A stretch of 64,000 nt of DNA from Nostoc sp. CENA543. GTDB taxonomy: Bacteria; Cyanobacteriota; Cyanobacteriia; Cyanobacteriales; Nostocaceae. The stretch is taken from positions 4,844,501-4,908,500 of the forward strand of contig NZ_CP023278.1 of the NCBI RefSeq assembly GCF_002896875.1, written 5' to 3'. Positions 11,401 through 19,111 of the stretch are shown here, piece by piece (position 1 is the stretch's first letter; each line of letters starts with the position of its first letter). A program made the translations under genes and the position numbers. The notes beneath the pieces are model-generated. The model had not been told where the DNA came from and searched no databases. It was given only the letters and a program-made list of their open reading frames with translations.

Positions 11401-11522
11401 GTTGTATAAAAGGCAAACATCAACCCAGTACGTTCACCTTCTTCTGGTCGTAGATTAACCCATTTTAATAGCTGTGTCAGCAAATGATGATTTGCCGCCA
11501 ACGACTTAGTTTTCAATTCCAT
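8484..11522 (-). CDS. ATP/ADP-translocase-like (NTT/MFS) transporter fused to HEAT-like repeats
   Basis: The first ~450 residues form about 12 hydrophobic helices resembling the nucleotide-transporter (TLC ATP/ADP antiporter) branch of the MFS. The N-terminal segment LRWAEDSTVALFLDEYG sits between the first helices. The remaining ~560 residues are soluble and made of Leu/Ala-rich helical pairs typical of HEAT-like repeats (for example VRCAVLEMIAATRMEEYYPALL and FVREAAIAYLG). I use the internal ATG giving MELKTKS, as the upstream GTG only adds a short poorly supported extension. It lies downstream of infC on the same strand, ~140 bases away across a repeat. Plastid and bacterial NTTs lack such a large cytoplasmic domain. 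Substrate is unknown; exchange of nucleotides should not be assumed. Confidence 0.75.
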   Translation of the reverse strand: MELKTKSLAANHHLLTQLLKWVNLRPEEGERTGLMFAFYTTVSIGLRWAEDSTVALFLDEYGVGPLPWIYIASAAMGIALVFLYSWLQKIFPLRWVVVAIAPCMVVPLIFLVLLHKGVTISYLTVIVVFLLRLWVDSLYVVNDLNTSIVANQIFNIREIKRTYPIVSSGLLVADVISGFSLPWLLQFAKLNRVIIIACGVIFLGSAILAYLTYQYRGVFPDAPQRVLPQEQASRHRRLEAPLRRYTLQLFAFVGLLQIMGLLIDFQYLQELKFNLGDKELAGFLGLFGGIVGLCELTTQWFVSSRLIERFGVFFSAALLPVAVGFIVPGAIFVLNLLPGIQSVAFFWGLVGLKFADELLRYTFVVSSGPVLYQPIPERIRSRMQALSGGTAEAIATGLAGFVIFLTLLIGGNFASTPVQKWIFIAETAVVAIGCLRVVWVLRSRYVDLLVLSAERGELSASKVGLRAFKQGVVKALEETGNTTDKHSCIELLAQIDPQGAAEILAGLLFKLAPDLQHHCLEVMLAAGAKAEYVSEVRWLLERPPGVVNPEVFALALRYVWLAETHPNLSLLEDYLHPRHHSLVRGTAAALLLRQGTPIQKAAATKTLRRMLTHKQEVERINAVKALREAVYLQALRIHVPNLLQDESLRVRCAVLEMIAATRMEEYYPALLKALYYKSTRETAMRALVKMENEALEMLLQLATNVYKPEVLRMYAWRTIAHISTLEALETLWLHLESSWGATRYHILRSVLKIQKQSEVTNLVDRFQHSRVESLIDQELKFLGEIYAAYIDLKARQNFESYEIQERVAIIEELLQRALQEMEWDVKERILLLLRLLYSPEKMQAAAFNLRSESGANLARGLEILEHTVNLPTKSLLLNILDQRSPQEKLSYLVEAGLVEYEPFSPSERIRRMLTLGKFFSDWCLACCFHFAQVNRIRLTINEILLALRHPTGFVREAAIAYLGVVSQRVLLELLPKLQQDSHPLVATQVQELINKYPHKSDVDAKYEIPHHV

Positions 11523-11614
11523 TAAAAATGGCAAAAGTCCTGAACAACTGAGTATTATGTTTCCCACTCAGCTCTCAGGACTATCAGGTTTAGTATTTTC
11601 AGTGGTTAATTATT

Positions 11615-11658
11615 TGACCCAGCACCGACTAAAAGCCGCGCTACCGCTAACAGCACTC
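11615..11658. repeat. Dispersed repeat copy (CAGCACCGRCTAAA family)
   Basis: A ~44-bp sequence beginning CAGCACCGACTAAAAGCCG and ending in AACAGCACTC is closely matched by the segment at 26517-26561. It abuts the infC stop codon and lies in the gap before the HEAT-fusion transporter gene. It is one of several small dispersed repeats in this genome. Confidence 0.55.
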
Positions 11659-12192
11659 TCACTTCTTAGGCGAAATCAACATCATCATGTTGCGCCCTTC
11701 TTTTTTCGGTGCTTGTTGGACTTCACCGAATGGCTCTAAATCCGTAGCCATCCGCTTGAGTAAGGTTTCTGCTAAGTCACTGTGTTGAATTTCTCGACCT
11801 CGGAACATTACAGTTGCCTTGACTTTATCACCATCTTTCAAGAAGCGTTCCGCCTGTTTTACACGCACATTGTAGTCGTGTTCTTCGATTTTGTAACGCA
11901 TCTTCACTTCTTTGACATCGGCTGTATGCTGTTTCTTCCGGGCTTCCCGCGCTTTCTTCTCCTGCTCAAACTTGTATTTCCCGTAGTCCATAATCCGACA
12001 TACTGGCGGGTCGGCCTTGTCACTGAGCAGCACTAGATCAAGCTCCTTTTCTTCTGCTAGTTGCAGAGCTTCCTGGGGAGTCAGAATTCCAAGCTGGGAG
12101 CCGTCAGTGTCAATGACTCGAATTTTTGGGAAGCGAATTCTTTCGTTAATTTGGGGCAGATCGCGAGTTCTTTTTTTCTCAATCACAGGCAT
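11659..12192 (-). CDS. infC: Translation initiation factor IF-3
   Basis: This is a complete 177-residue IF-3, which binds the 30S subunit and controls start-codon and initiator-tRNA selection. The N-domain begins [16 protein letters not shown] and the linker is rich in Lys, Glu and Arg ([14 protein letters not shown]). The C-domain has the typical [18 protein letters not shown] and [12 protein letters not shown] segments. Length and ends match the cyanobacterial family, without the long plastid-style tail. The start here is ATG with AAGGA upstream, not the AUU used for autoregulation in E. coli. The divergent ~430-bp spacer upstream separates it from a hydrolase gene. Identification is secure. 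Confidence 0.97.
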   Translation of the reverse strand: MPVIEKKRTRDLPQINERIRFPKIRVIDTDGSQLGILTPQEALQLAEEKELDLVLLSDKADPPVCRIMDYGKYKFEQEKKAREARKKQHTADVKEVKMRYKIEEHDYNVRVKQAERFLKDGDKVKATVMFRGREIQHSDLAETLLKRMATDLEPFGEVQQAPKKEGRNMMMLISPKK

Positions 12193-12628
12193 TATAATTA
12201 GTAGGATTCCTTGGTTAAGAATGTGGCTTGGACTGGATTAACTAGATTTTGATTTGTGTGGCTCATAAGCACAACACCAAACACAACACTAAAATAACTG
12301 AGGACTTCATCAAGAGTCTATAGTTTTAGGTTAGCTAGTCCACAGAGTAATTTGTTTTCTCTGTATTTGCTATTCTACTCATTCTGAGAGGATTTCTCTG
12401 CAATAGTTAACTTAAATCACATAACCTAGAGAAGCATTAACTATTGTAACAATTATTTTTCAATTCGAGTGGTAATGGTAAAGAGTCAAGAGTCATTAGT
12501 CATTAGTCACTAGTGTTTCTCCCCTACTCCCTTGTCCTCCTTGTCTCCCTTGTCCCAATCCCCAGTCCCCAATCCCCAATCCCCAGTCCCCACATTTAAA
12601 ATAGAACTGAACTCCTCAATATATCGGG
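12193..12628. other. Divergent promoter region with heptamer tracts
   Basis: This spacer carries the start regions of infC (leftward) and the hydrolase gene (rightward). Two heptanucleotide tracts are present: AGTCATT-type near 12491-12512 and CCCCA[AG]T-type at about 12552-12592. The latter ends only ~35 bases before the hydrolase start codon. No small gene or RNA was recognised. Confidence 0.5.
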
Positions 12629-13546
12629 ATGATCGCACTTAACTGGCAACAAAGAGTAGGGAATCAAAGAGACTGGGTATGGCGTGGTTGGCAAATTCGT
12701 TATACCTACATTCGCGCTAGTCAAAATTCCCAGAATACAACCCCTCTCATTCTCTTACATGGGTTTGGAGCTTCTATCGGGCATTGGCGACATAATTTAG
12801 AGGTTTTAGGCGAATATCATACTGTCTATGCTCTAGATATGCTGGGTTTTGGTGGTTCAGAAAAAGCCCCTGCTAATTACAGCATAGAACTATGGGTGGA
12901 GCAGGTGTATGAGTTCTGGCGCGCTTTTATCGGTCAACCAGTGGTGTTGGTGGGAAATTCTAATGGTTCTCTGGTTTCTCTAGCCGCCGCCGCCGCACAT
13001 CCTGAGATGGTAAAAGGGATTGTGATGATGAGTTTACCTGACCCTTCGTTAGAGCAAGAAGCAATTCCGCCAGTTTTGCGTCCTTTGGTGAAGACAATTA
13101 AAAGTATTGTGGCTTCGCCGATATTTTTAAAGCCTGTATTTTACTTTGTACGCCGACCCAGTGTCTTACGTCGCTGGGCTGGTTTGGCTTATGCTAATCC
13201 TGAAGCCATCACTGACGAATTAATTGAAATTTTGGCCGGGCCTCCGCAAGATAGGGGTTCAGCGCGTGCTTTTAGTGCTTTATTTAAAGCTGCGATCGCT
13301 ATTAATTTTAGTCCCAGTGTGAAAGCACTGCTACCTAATATTACCGTTCCTATGTTGCTAATTTGGGGACAAAAAGACCGTTTTGTACCGCCAATATTAG
13401 CTAGTCAATTTGCTCAGTATAATGAAAAGCTGCAATTGCTGACTCTAGAAGATGTTGGTCATTGTCCCCATGATGAATGTCCAGAGCAAATCAATCAAGT
13501 GATTTTAGATTGGATTAATCAATCTTTTCTAGATGAAGATAAGTAG
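12629..13546 (+). CDS. Alpha/beta-fold hydrolase, pheophytinase/chlorophyll-dephytylase-like
   Basis: The 305-residue protein has a full alpha/beta-hydrolase layout. There is an oxyanion segment LLHGFGASIGHW, a nucleophile elbow GNSNGS (Ser in place of the usual GxSxG with Gly at the last position), an acid segment WGQKDRFVPP and the catalytic His in VGHCPHDECPEQ. The sequence around HGFGASIGHWRHN and YALDMLGFGGSEKAP resembles plant pheophytinase and chlorophyll dephytylase relatives. Ester hydrolysis of a chlorophyll-type or other hydrophobic substrate is therefore a reasonable guess. No signal peptide is seen. The start ATG lies just after a heptamer tract. The family is certain; the substrate is inference. 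Confidence 0.85.
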   Translation: MIALNWQQRVGNQRDWVWRGWQIRYTYIRASQNSQNTTPLILLHGFGASIGHWRHNLEVLGEYHTVYALDMLGFGGSEKAPANYSIELWVEQVYEFWRAFIGQPVVLVGNSNGSLVSLAAAAAHPEMVKGIVMMSLPDPSLEQEAIPPVLRPLVKTIKSIVASPIFLKPVFYFVRRPSVLRRWAGLAYANPEAITDELIEILAGPPQDRGSARAFSALFKAAIAINFSPSVKALLPNITVPMLLIWGQKDRFVPPILASQFAQYNEKLQLLTLEDVGHCPHDECPEQINQVILDWINQSFLDEDK

Positions 13547-13668
13547 AACAAGGTAAATAATTAAAGGTTTGTAGTGTAGAAGGGGAAGCAAACTACGCGC
13601 AGTCTCTCGTAGAGAAGAGAAGTCCATTGCGTTAGCGTAGCGGGACGTTAGTCCATTGCGAATTGGTC
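13547..13668. repeat. Dispersed repeat fragment between convergent genes
   Basis: The spacer contains GC-richer segments such as AGTCTCTCGTAGAGAAGAG and GCGTTAGCGTAGCGGG. They resemble parts of the ~103-bp dispersed repeat at 21284 and 54395. It separates the convergent hydrolase and antiporter genes and may act as a bidirectional boundary; no T-rich terminator is obvious. Confidence 0.4.
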
Positions 13669-14970
13669 TTAATCCTCTCCTAACTCACTAATAATATTAT
13701 GAGTCACCGATGCTTTTGTCGCCACTTGCTTTTCATACCAATTCATCAAAGGTGTCGCTGAGATGCCATGTATAACTACAGAAACTACAATAGTGGTGTA
13801 AGTTATCCAGGAAATCTGCTCACTGACTTCACCTTTTAATCCTTTACTAAAGGCGTAAGCAAGATAATATAAAGAACCTACACCACGAATTCCAAACCAG
13901 CCAAATAACCAACGGGTTGCAGGATGAAATCTCCGGCGTTGGGAATTTAAGGGACGTTTACCAATCGTACTAATCCAAGCTCCTACAGGCCGAATCACTA
14001 AAAATAATAAAACTATAACGATGAGAGATTGAGAGGCATAATTAAGCATTGGTCGCCATAATAATATTGACCCTAATAATAAGATTGTTCCTACTTCTAA
14101 TAATCTTTCTAGTCTTTCAATAAATTCTAGTTGTGCCATCGGTTTTTCAGGATTTCTATAACTATCTTGGACAATTAATCCAGCAATAAATACAGCTAAA
14201 AATCCGTAACCATTGATGATTTCTGTTAAAGAATAAGTGATTAGAATAGCACTAATAGCAACAAAATCTTCCATGAGTGCATCAGCCGCACGCTTTTTTT
14301 GAATTTTTTGATCTACCCAAACTATAAGTTTTGCTACTATAAAACCCATCACCATCCCAGATGCGATCGCCCATATGAAATCAACTAGTAACCAATCTTT
14401 AAACCAGTTCCCCCAATTATGATCTTTCATGGCATAAATGCCAAAATAAACAAAGGGAAAAGCTAACGCATCATTTAAACCACCTTCAGAGGTTAACCCA
14501 AAGCGCAACTCGTCTTTATCGTTAGTATCTGTAAGTTGCACCTCTGAGGCTAATACTGGATCTGTGGGTGCAAGAATCGCGCCTAATAAAATTGCTTCTC
14601 CCCAATTCATCCCTAAAAATAATCTGCCCACAATTGCCAACCCTACAATAGAAATCGGCATCAATAAAATAATCAGTCTTGCTGTAATATTCCATACCCG
14701 CCAGCGCAAAGGATGAATGATTTTTAAGCCACAGCTAAAGACAGAAATAATCACTACAAATTCTGTCAATCTTTCTAAAACTTTGGCATTAAATACATTA
14801 TTTTCTCTCAGTTGAATCATCCCTAAGCCTTCAGAACCGAGAAGTATACCAACCAATAGATATATCAAAGCAAAGGAAAGTGGTAAACGCGTAATCCAAC
14901 CTGAACCTAGTGTCACTACTAGTAGTAGTAGACCAATTAACAGTAGATCCAGTATGTAAATATCTACCAT
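13669..14970 (-). CDS. Cation:proton antiporter, CPA1 (NhaP-like) family
   Basis: The 433-residue integral membrane protein has about 12 hydrophobic segments and no large cytoplasmic tail. The typical CPA1 ion-binding stretches are present: APTDPVLASEV in the first discontinuous helix and SEGGLNDALAFP in the next, the latter with the conserved Asp. It should exchange Na+ or K+ for H+ across the cytoplasmic (or thylakoid) membrane. It differs from the second CPA1 protein in this window, which has a longer soluble tail. The upstream region with a HIP1 site is shared with the divergent P450 gene. Ion preference cannot be read from sequence. Confidence 0.88.
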   Translation of the reverse strand: MVDIYILDLLLIGLLLLVVTLGSGWITRLPLSFALIYLLVGILLGSEGLGMIQLRENNVFNAKVLERLTEFVVIISVFSCGLKIIHPLRWRVWNITARLIILLMPISIVGLAIVGRLFLGMNWGEAILLGAILAPTDPVLASEVQLTDTNDKDELRFGLTSEGGLNDALAFPFVYFGIYAMKDHNWGNWFKDWLLVDFIWAIASGMVMGFIVAKLIVWVDQKIQKKRAADALMEDFVAISAILITYSLTEIINGYGFLAVFIAGLIVQDSYRNPEKPMAQLEFIERLERLLEVGTILLLGSILLWRPMLNYASQSLIVIVLLFLVIRPVGAWISTIGKRPLNSQRRRFHPATRWLFGWFGIRGVGSLYYLAYAFSKGLKGEVSEQISWITYTTIVVSVVIHGISATPLMNWYEKQVATKASVTHNIISELGED

Positions 14971-15122
14971 ATAAATATGTATAAAAAATAAACATCGCTT
15001 TGTCAGGTTACTTGCGATCGCTTGTTTGTATAAAATATCTAGAGGCAGATTTTATGGAGAAATTTTCCAGTTTTTTCTATGTTTGCTAGCTTAGTATGAT
15101 ATCGCTAACAGGAGCATTGGTC

Positions 15123-16490
15123 ATGCAACTTCCAGATAGTCCTAAAATGCCCAAATTTATGCAGCTGGTAAAGTGGATTAACAATCCCTTACAGCTTATG
15201 GAAGCATCTACCAAAGCTCATGGTGATTGTTTTACCCTATGGTTAACTAACAAACAACCAATGGTATTTCTCAGCCATCCCCAAGCTATAGAGGAGATTT
15301 TCACTACTCATTTAGAAAACCTTGATTCTAGAGCTTCAGCCCAAATTTTACAACCATTATTAGGGAATAATTCTTTATTACTTCTATCGGGGGAGACTCA
15401 TCAACGCCAACGAAAATTATTAACTCCGCCTTTTCATGGCGATCGCATGAGAGCTTACGGTGATATTATTACCAACATCACCAAAGATGTAATCAGTAAT
15501 TGGCAAATTGGTAAGGCTTTTTCTGTGCGTGATTCCATGCAAGAAATTGCTTTACGGGTAATTTTACAAGCCGTGTTTGGTCTAAATGAAGGTGAACGCT
15601 ATACACAGTTACAAACACGCTTATGCTCTATTTTAGAGTTAATGTCTTCTTCTTTTCGAGCTTCTCTATCTTTTATCCCAGCTTTACGCTTAGATTTAGG
15701 TGGCTGGAGTCCTTGGGGAAATTTCCTGCGTCAACGCCAAGAAATTGACAATTTATTATATGCAGAAATTCAAGAACGCAGAAATCATCCAGACTCATCC
15801 CGAAATGATATTCTTTCCCTCATGATGTCAGCGCGTGATGAACATGGCGAACCCATGAGTGATTTAGAGTTACGTGATGAATTGATGACTCTATTAGTGG
15901 CTGGTCATGAAACTACAGCCTCAGCTTTAACATGGGCATTATACTGGATTCACCATCTACCATCAGTGCGAGAAAAACTTGTAGCTGAGTTAGATAGTTT
16001 TCACAATGCAGATTTCAATGAAATTACCCGTCTTCCCTATTTAACGGCTGTATGTCAAGAGACACTCCGCATTTATCCCATCGGGATGATTACTATCCCC
16101 CGCATTGTCAAGTCCCCAATAGAAATTATGGGTCATAAATTTGAGCCAGGAACGTTGTTACTTGGCTGTATATACTTGGTTCATCGCCGTCCAGATTTAT
16201 ATCCCCAACCGGCAGAATTTCGTCCAGAAAGGTTTTTAGAAAAGCAATATTCGTTATATGAATATCTTCCCTTTGGTGGTAGTAACAGGCGTTGTTTGGG
16301 TATGGCTTTCGCGCTGTTTGAAATGAAATTAGTGTTGGCGACAATATTATCTCAAGTAGATTTAAAATTAGTGGACAATTATCCAGTCAAACCTATTCGT
16401 CGTGGCGTAACTTTAGCACCTTCTGGTGGTAAGTGGATGATTGCAACTGGACAAAGACAAAAGTTAGAAAAGTCTGCTGTTGAAGTGTAA
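15123..16490 (+). CDS. Cytochrome P450, CYP110-like
   Basis: All P450 hallmarks are present. The I-helix oxygen-binding motif is AGHETTAS near residue 260. The K-helix ExxR is ETLR near 312. The heme loop FGGSNRRCLG carries the proximal thiolate Cys at about residue 391. The N-terminus MQLPDSPKMP and overall length match the CYP110 family found widely in Nostocales, whose known members act on fatty acids or terpenes. I start at the ATG with AGGAG nine bases upstream; an ATG nine codons earlier lacks such a site. It has no membrane anchor, so should be a soluble enzyme fed by ferredoxin. The substrate is unknown. Confidence 0.93.
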   Translation: MQLPDSPKMPKFMQLVKWINNPLQLMEASTKAHGDCFTLWLTNKQPMVFLSHPQAIEEIFTTHLENLDSRASAQILQPLLGNNSLLLLSGETHQRQRKLLTPPFHGDRMRAYGDIITNITKDVISNWQIGKAFSVRDSMQEIALRVILQAVFGLNEGERYTQLQTRLCSILELMSSSFRASLSFIPALRLDLGGWSPWGNFLRQRQEIDNLLYAEIQERRNHPDSSRNDILSLMMSARDEHGEPMSDLELRDELMTLLVAGHETTASALTWALYWIHHLPSVREKLVAELDSFHNADFNEITRLPYLTAVCQETLRIYPIGMITIPRIVKSPIEIMGHKFEPGTLLLGCIYLVHRRPDLYPQPAEFRPERFLEKQYSLYEYLPFGGSNRRCLGMAFALFEMKLVLATILSQVDLKLVDNYPVKPIRRGVTLAPSGGKWMIATGQRQKLEKSAVEV

Positions 16491-16534
16491 GTAACTCAGC
16501 AAGAAGAAAAGAATCTAAGAGGTAGATTTTTAAA

Positions 16535-16578
16535 GAGCGATCGCACTATGATGAGTTTGGGCGATCGCTCTATAATTT
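16535..16578. repeat. Hairpin repeat copy 1 flanking the toxin-antitoxin pair
   Basis: GAGCGATCGC and GCGATCGCTC form a 10-bp stem around a 16-base loop (ACTATGATGAGTTTGG), followed by TATAATTT. The right arm and TATAATTT overlap the last codons of the toxin gene. An almost identical copy lies at 17257-17300, 721 bp away and in the same orientation. It may act as a terminator for the toxin gene and for the convergent P450 gene. Confidence 0.75.
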
Positions 16579-16941
16579 CAATAGGCCAAAGCTAATTTGA
16601 ATAGCTCTATCCACCTTTACAACAGTTTCCGCTTCCAGGATACCTAAACGTTTAATTAGCCTTTGTTTGTCAATTGAACGTATTTGATTGAGGAGTACAA
16701 CAGAATCTACCTCTAAACCACCTTCAGAAGCGCAAATCAAAACTTCAGTGGGATACAAAGGTTCTGTAAACTGTGAAGTGATTGCAGCTACAATGGTAAT
16801 TGGACTGTATTGATTGGAAACATCATTTTGCAATATTAAAGCCGGACGCGTTTTTCTAATTTCTGCACCAACAGTAGGATCGAAAATGACTAAATATATT
16901 TCACCACGCTTGGGATATATTATTTTCCGTTTTTGTTCCAC
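16570..16941 (-). CDS. MazF/PemK-type mRNA interferase toxin
   Basis: The 123-residue protein shows the MazF/PemK beta-barrel pattern. KRGEIYLVIFDPTVGAEIRKTRPALILQND contains the conserved strand and the K-x-RPALI segment. PITIVAAITSQ and VLLNQIRSIDKQRL are the usual catalytic-loop and dimer strands. Such toxins cut single-stranded RNA until neutralised. Its start overlaps the end of the upstream antitoxin gene by 22 bases, the usual antitoxin-first arrangement. The stop codon lies inside the copy-1 hairpin repeat. The family is secure; cleavage specificity is unknown. Confidence 0.9.
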   Translation of the reverse strand: MEQKRKIIYPKRGEIYLVIFDPTVGAEIRKTRPALILQNDVSNQYSPITIVAAITSQFTEPLYPTEVLICASEGGLEVDSVVLLNQIRSIDKQRLIKRLGILEAETVVKVDRAIQISFGLLKL

Positions 16942-17189
16942 GCTTCTTCTTCTAAATCATACCACTCTGAAACTAATCCTAAATCGCGTTCTGCTCTTTG
17001 AATGGCTCCAGCTTTTAACTGTTCTTCCAATTTAGTTAATGTTTTCTCTGCCAAATAATATTGTATAGCTTCATTGATCAATTGACTGCGCTGATGCAAT
17101 TTCTCTCCTGTAGGATCATCTTTTTCCAGAATTTGATCAATGAGTTCAATAGTTTCTTCCGGTAAAGAAATATTAATATTTTGATACAT
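16920..17189 (-). CDS. Ribbon-helix-helix antitoxin partner of MazF-type toxin
   Basis: This 89-residue protein opens with NINISLPEETIELIDQILE, a ribbon-helix-helix DNA-binding segment, and SQLINEAIQYYL as the second helix. The charged C-terminal half (KLEEQLKAGAIQRAERDL, SEWYDLEEEAW) is the likely toxin-wrapping tail. It overlaps the toxin gene by 22 bases, so the two should be translationally coupled. As in other pairs, the RHH domain probably represses the shared promoter just upstream. The copy-2 hairpin repeat lies ~70 bp upstream of the start. Confidence 0.88.
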   Translation of the reverse strand: MYQNINISLPEETIELIDQILEKDDPTGEKLHQRSQLINEAIQYYLAEKTLTKLEEQLKAGAIQRAERDLGLVSEWYDLEEEAWNKNGK

Positions 17190-17256
17190 AATTTACTATT
17201 GGATATTGCAGATAAGTCTTGTGTAACATATCTTTAGCATATATCTTTTTTCCAAA

Positions 17257-17300
17257 AGCGATCGCACTATGATGAGTTGAGGCGATCGCTCTATAATTTT
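17257..17300. repeat. Hairpin repeat copy 2 flanking the toxin-antitoxin pair
   Basis: The arms AGCGATCGC and GCGATCGCT surround the loop ACTATGATGAGTTGAG and are followed by TATAATTTTT. Only two or three positions differ from copy 1 at 16535-16578. On the minus strand it lies just beyond the stop of the copper-storage-like gene, where it may terminate transcription. The two copies bracket the toxin-antitoxin genes exactly. Confidence 0.75.
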
Positions 17301-17306
17301 TGTTAT

Positions 17307-17711
17307 TTAACGAGACAAAAGTGCTGCTTCTGTAACTGAACTGGCTCTACGAAAATAAGCCGCAGCATTTAAACTCATTGCATGGCAAGATTCTGCACAT
17401 TGACGACAAATAGCAGCACACAACATCATTGTCGGGTCATCGCTCATTTGTTCGCAAGTCATCGCAGTGCGATCGCAAATTTGCGCGCACAAAGCGCAAG
17501 TATTGCCCATAAACTCAGAACCATCATCTATCATATTGACGCACATCATGCACATTTCTGCACAGTCGCGCAACATAGACATCATCGCCATATCTATGTA
17601 TTTACTGCCCTGATTCTTACAATATTTAAGAGTGTCAGTACAAGTTGTTTGGCATTCAATACAAATTTGTTTAGCGGCTTCCATTGTAGTGGAGATAGAT
17701 TCGTTGATCAT
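17307..17711 (-). CDS. Cys-rich four-helix-bundle copper-storage-like protein (DUF326/Csp type)
   Basis: The 134-residue protein has 15 cysteines, mostly spaced as CxxC or CxxxC along predicted helices (CIECQTTC, CAEMCMMC, CALCAQIC, CAAICRQCAESC). This is the pattern of the four-helix bundle copper-storage (Csp) and DUF326 proteins, in which Cys residues point into the bundle core and bind many Cu(I) ions. There is no signal peptide, so a cytosolic Csp3-like form is more likely than the exported Csp1. Many Met residues (MAMMSMLRDC) fit metal handling. It stands alone after the toxin-antitoxin module. Copper binding is inferred. Confidence 0.85.
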   Translation of the reverse strand: MINESISTTMEAAKQICIECQTTCTDTLKYCKNQGSKYIDMAMMSMLRDCAEMCMMCVNMIDDGSEFMGNTCALCAQICDRTAMTCEQMSDDPTMMLCAAICRQCAESCHAMSLNAAAYFRRASSVTEAALLSR

Positions 17712-18240
17712 AAAAGTAACTTCTTAGCTTTAATCGGGTCTGTTGCTTTGTACTAAATTGCAAGATAAAGCCTTATTTTGGGAAAATCAAGAGTTTTACG
17801 CAACTCGACAAATTTAAGGACACTAATCCCATCTACTTAAAGTAAATTTAGCTAGTAGTTGAAAAAATCCTTTTCTATCAAGGCTTTCGCATATGGCAAT
17901 GCAGAATTAGTCTAAATTATGCGGCAGATTTTCGTCATCGCCGACACAAAATTAGCCTTGAACTTACCTTTATATTCGACTTCAGCAGCTTGCTAATTGT
18001 TAGTGGCTATATTTGCTTAAGCTTTATCCTATAAAGCTTCCATAATCCTTAAAAACCTAAGAGTGCATTTTTGTCAACAAACCAATGAGTATATTTTCTC
18101 ATTTGAGGATAATGTCAAGATATCATGACTTTTTGAAGATATTTTGCTAATCTCAGAGAGTGAGATGTGATGATCACTATTGATTTCATCAGCAAAATAT
18201 GAATGAGATAATTAGGTATTAAAGTTATTTTTAATCAAAC
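17712..18240. other. Divergent spacer of ~530 bp, no gene seen
   Basis: The region lies between the divergent copper-storage-like and SPFH genes and should contain both promoters. It is AT-rich, lacks HIP1 sites and obvious heptamer tracts, and the longest frame with an ATG (18084, 21 codons) has no supporting features. Confidence 0.45.
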
Positions 18241-19035
18241 ATGAATAATATTAAACAACGTAACTTTTTCATCAAATCAACTTTAAGTTTATTGCTGATA
18301 ACTGTCATTTTTTGGCCTTTTGTCATCATCAATACTGGCGAAAGAGGAGTCTTGATGAAATTTGGGGAAGTGCAACAGATAATTTTAGGAGAAGGACTAC
18401 ATATAATTATTCCTATTGTGAATACAGTCGAAAAAATTAGTGTCAGAGTCCAAAAACAAGAAATATCAGCAGAAGCTTTATCTAAAGATTTACAAGACGT
18501 GTTTACAGATGTAGCACTGAATTGGCATATTATTCCAGAAGCAGCAAACACAACTTTTCAGCAATTAGGAACAGCACAGCAGGTAATTGATAAAGTCATT
18601 AACCCAGCCATAGAAGAAGTTCTAAAAGCTATCATTGCTAAATATACGGCTGAAGAAATTATCACAAAACGTGGAGTTCTAAAAGCAGAGTTGGATAATT
18701 TATTGACTCTTAGATTAGGCAACTATCATGTGGCTGTCGATGATATTTCACTAGTACATATACATTTTTCTGAACGCTTTGGCGAAGCAGTAGAAGCCAA
18801 ACAAATTGCAGAACAAGAAGCCAAAAAAGCAGAGTTTATTGCACTTAAAGCCATGAAACAAGCCGAAGCCAAGATAAATTTAGCCAGAGGTGAAACAGAA
18901 GCACAAAGACTAATTCGTGAAACCTTAACACCTGATATATTGCAAAAGCAATTTATAGAAAAATGGGATGGCAAGTTACCCAAGATTATGCCCAACGGCG
19001 GTTTAAAATTCGATGTCAGCCAATTTTTAAACTAA
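18241..19035 (+). CDS. Prohibitin-like SPFH/band-7 membrane protein
   Basis: The 264-residue protein begins with one hydrophobic anchor (STLSLLLITVIFWPFVII). An SPFH domain of prohibitin type follows: INTGERGVLMKFGEVQ, then GLHIIIPIVNTVEKISVRVQKQE. The C-terminal part, RFGEAVEAKQIAEQEAKKAEF, is a charged coiled coil, then EAQRLIRETLTPDILQKQFIEKWDGKLPKI as in bacterial prohibitins. Such proteins form large membrane rings that organise membrane microdomains and proteases. Its stop codon coincides with the start of a long heptamer tract. No partner gene (NfeD, FtsH) is adjacent. Confidence 0.88.
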   Translation: MNNIKQRNFFIKSTLSLLLITVIFWPFVIINTGERGVLMKFGEVQQIILGEGLHIIIPIVNTVEKISVRVQKQEISAEALSKDLQDVFTDVALNWHIIPEAANTTFQQLGTAQQVIDKVINPAIEEVLKAIIAKYTAEEIITKRGVLKAELDNLLTLRLGNYHVAVDDISLVHIHFSERFGEAVEAKQIAEQEAKKAEFIALKAMKQAEAKINLARGETEAQRLIRETLTPDILQKQFIEKWDGKLPKIMPNGGLKFDVSQFLN

Positions 19036-19111
19036 TGACTAATGACTAATGACTAATGACTATTGACTAATGACTATTGACTAATGACTAATGACTAATG
19101 ACTAATGACTA
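19031..19111. repeat. Heptanucleotide tract (TGACTAA type)
   Basis: About eleven near-perfect TGACTAA/TGACTAT units fill the whole gap between two convergent genes. The left end overlaps the SPFH stop codon and the right end encodes the last codons and stop of the PAP2 gene on the other strand. This is the short tandemly repeated (STRR) class typical of heterocystous cyanobacteria. Confidence 0.85.
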
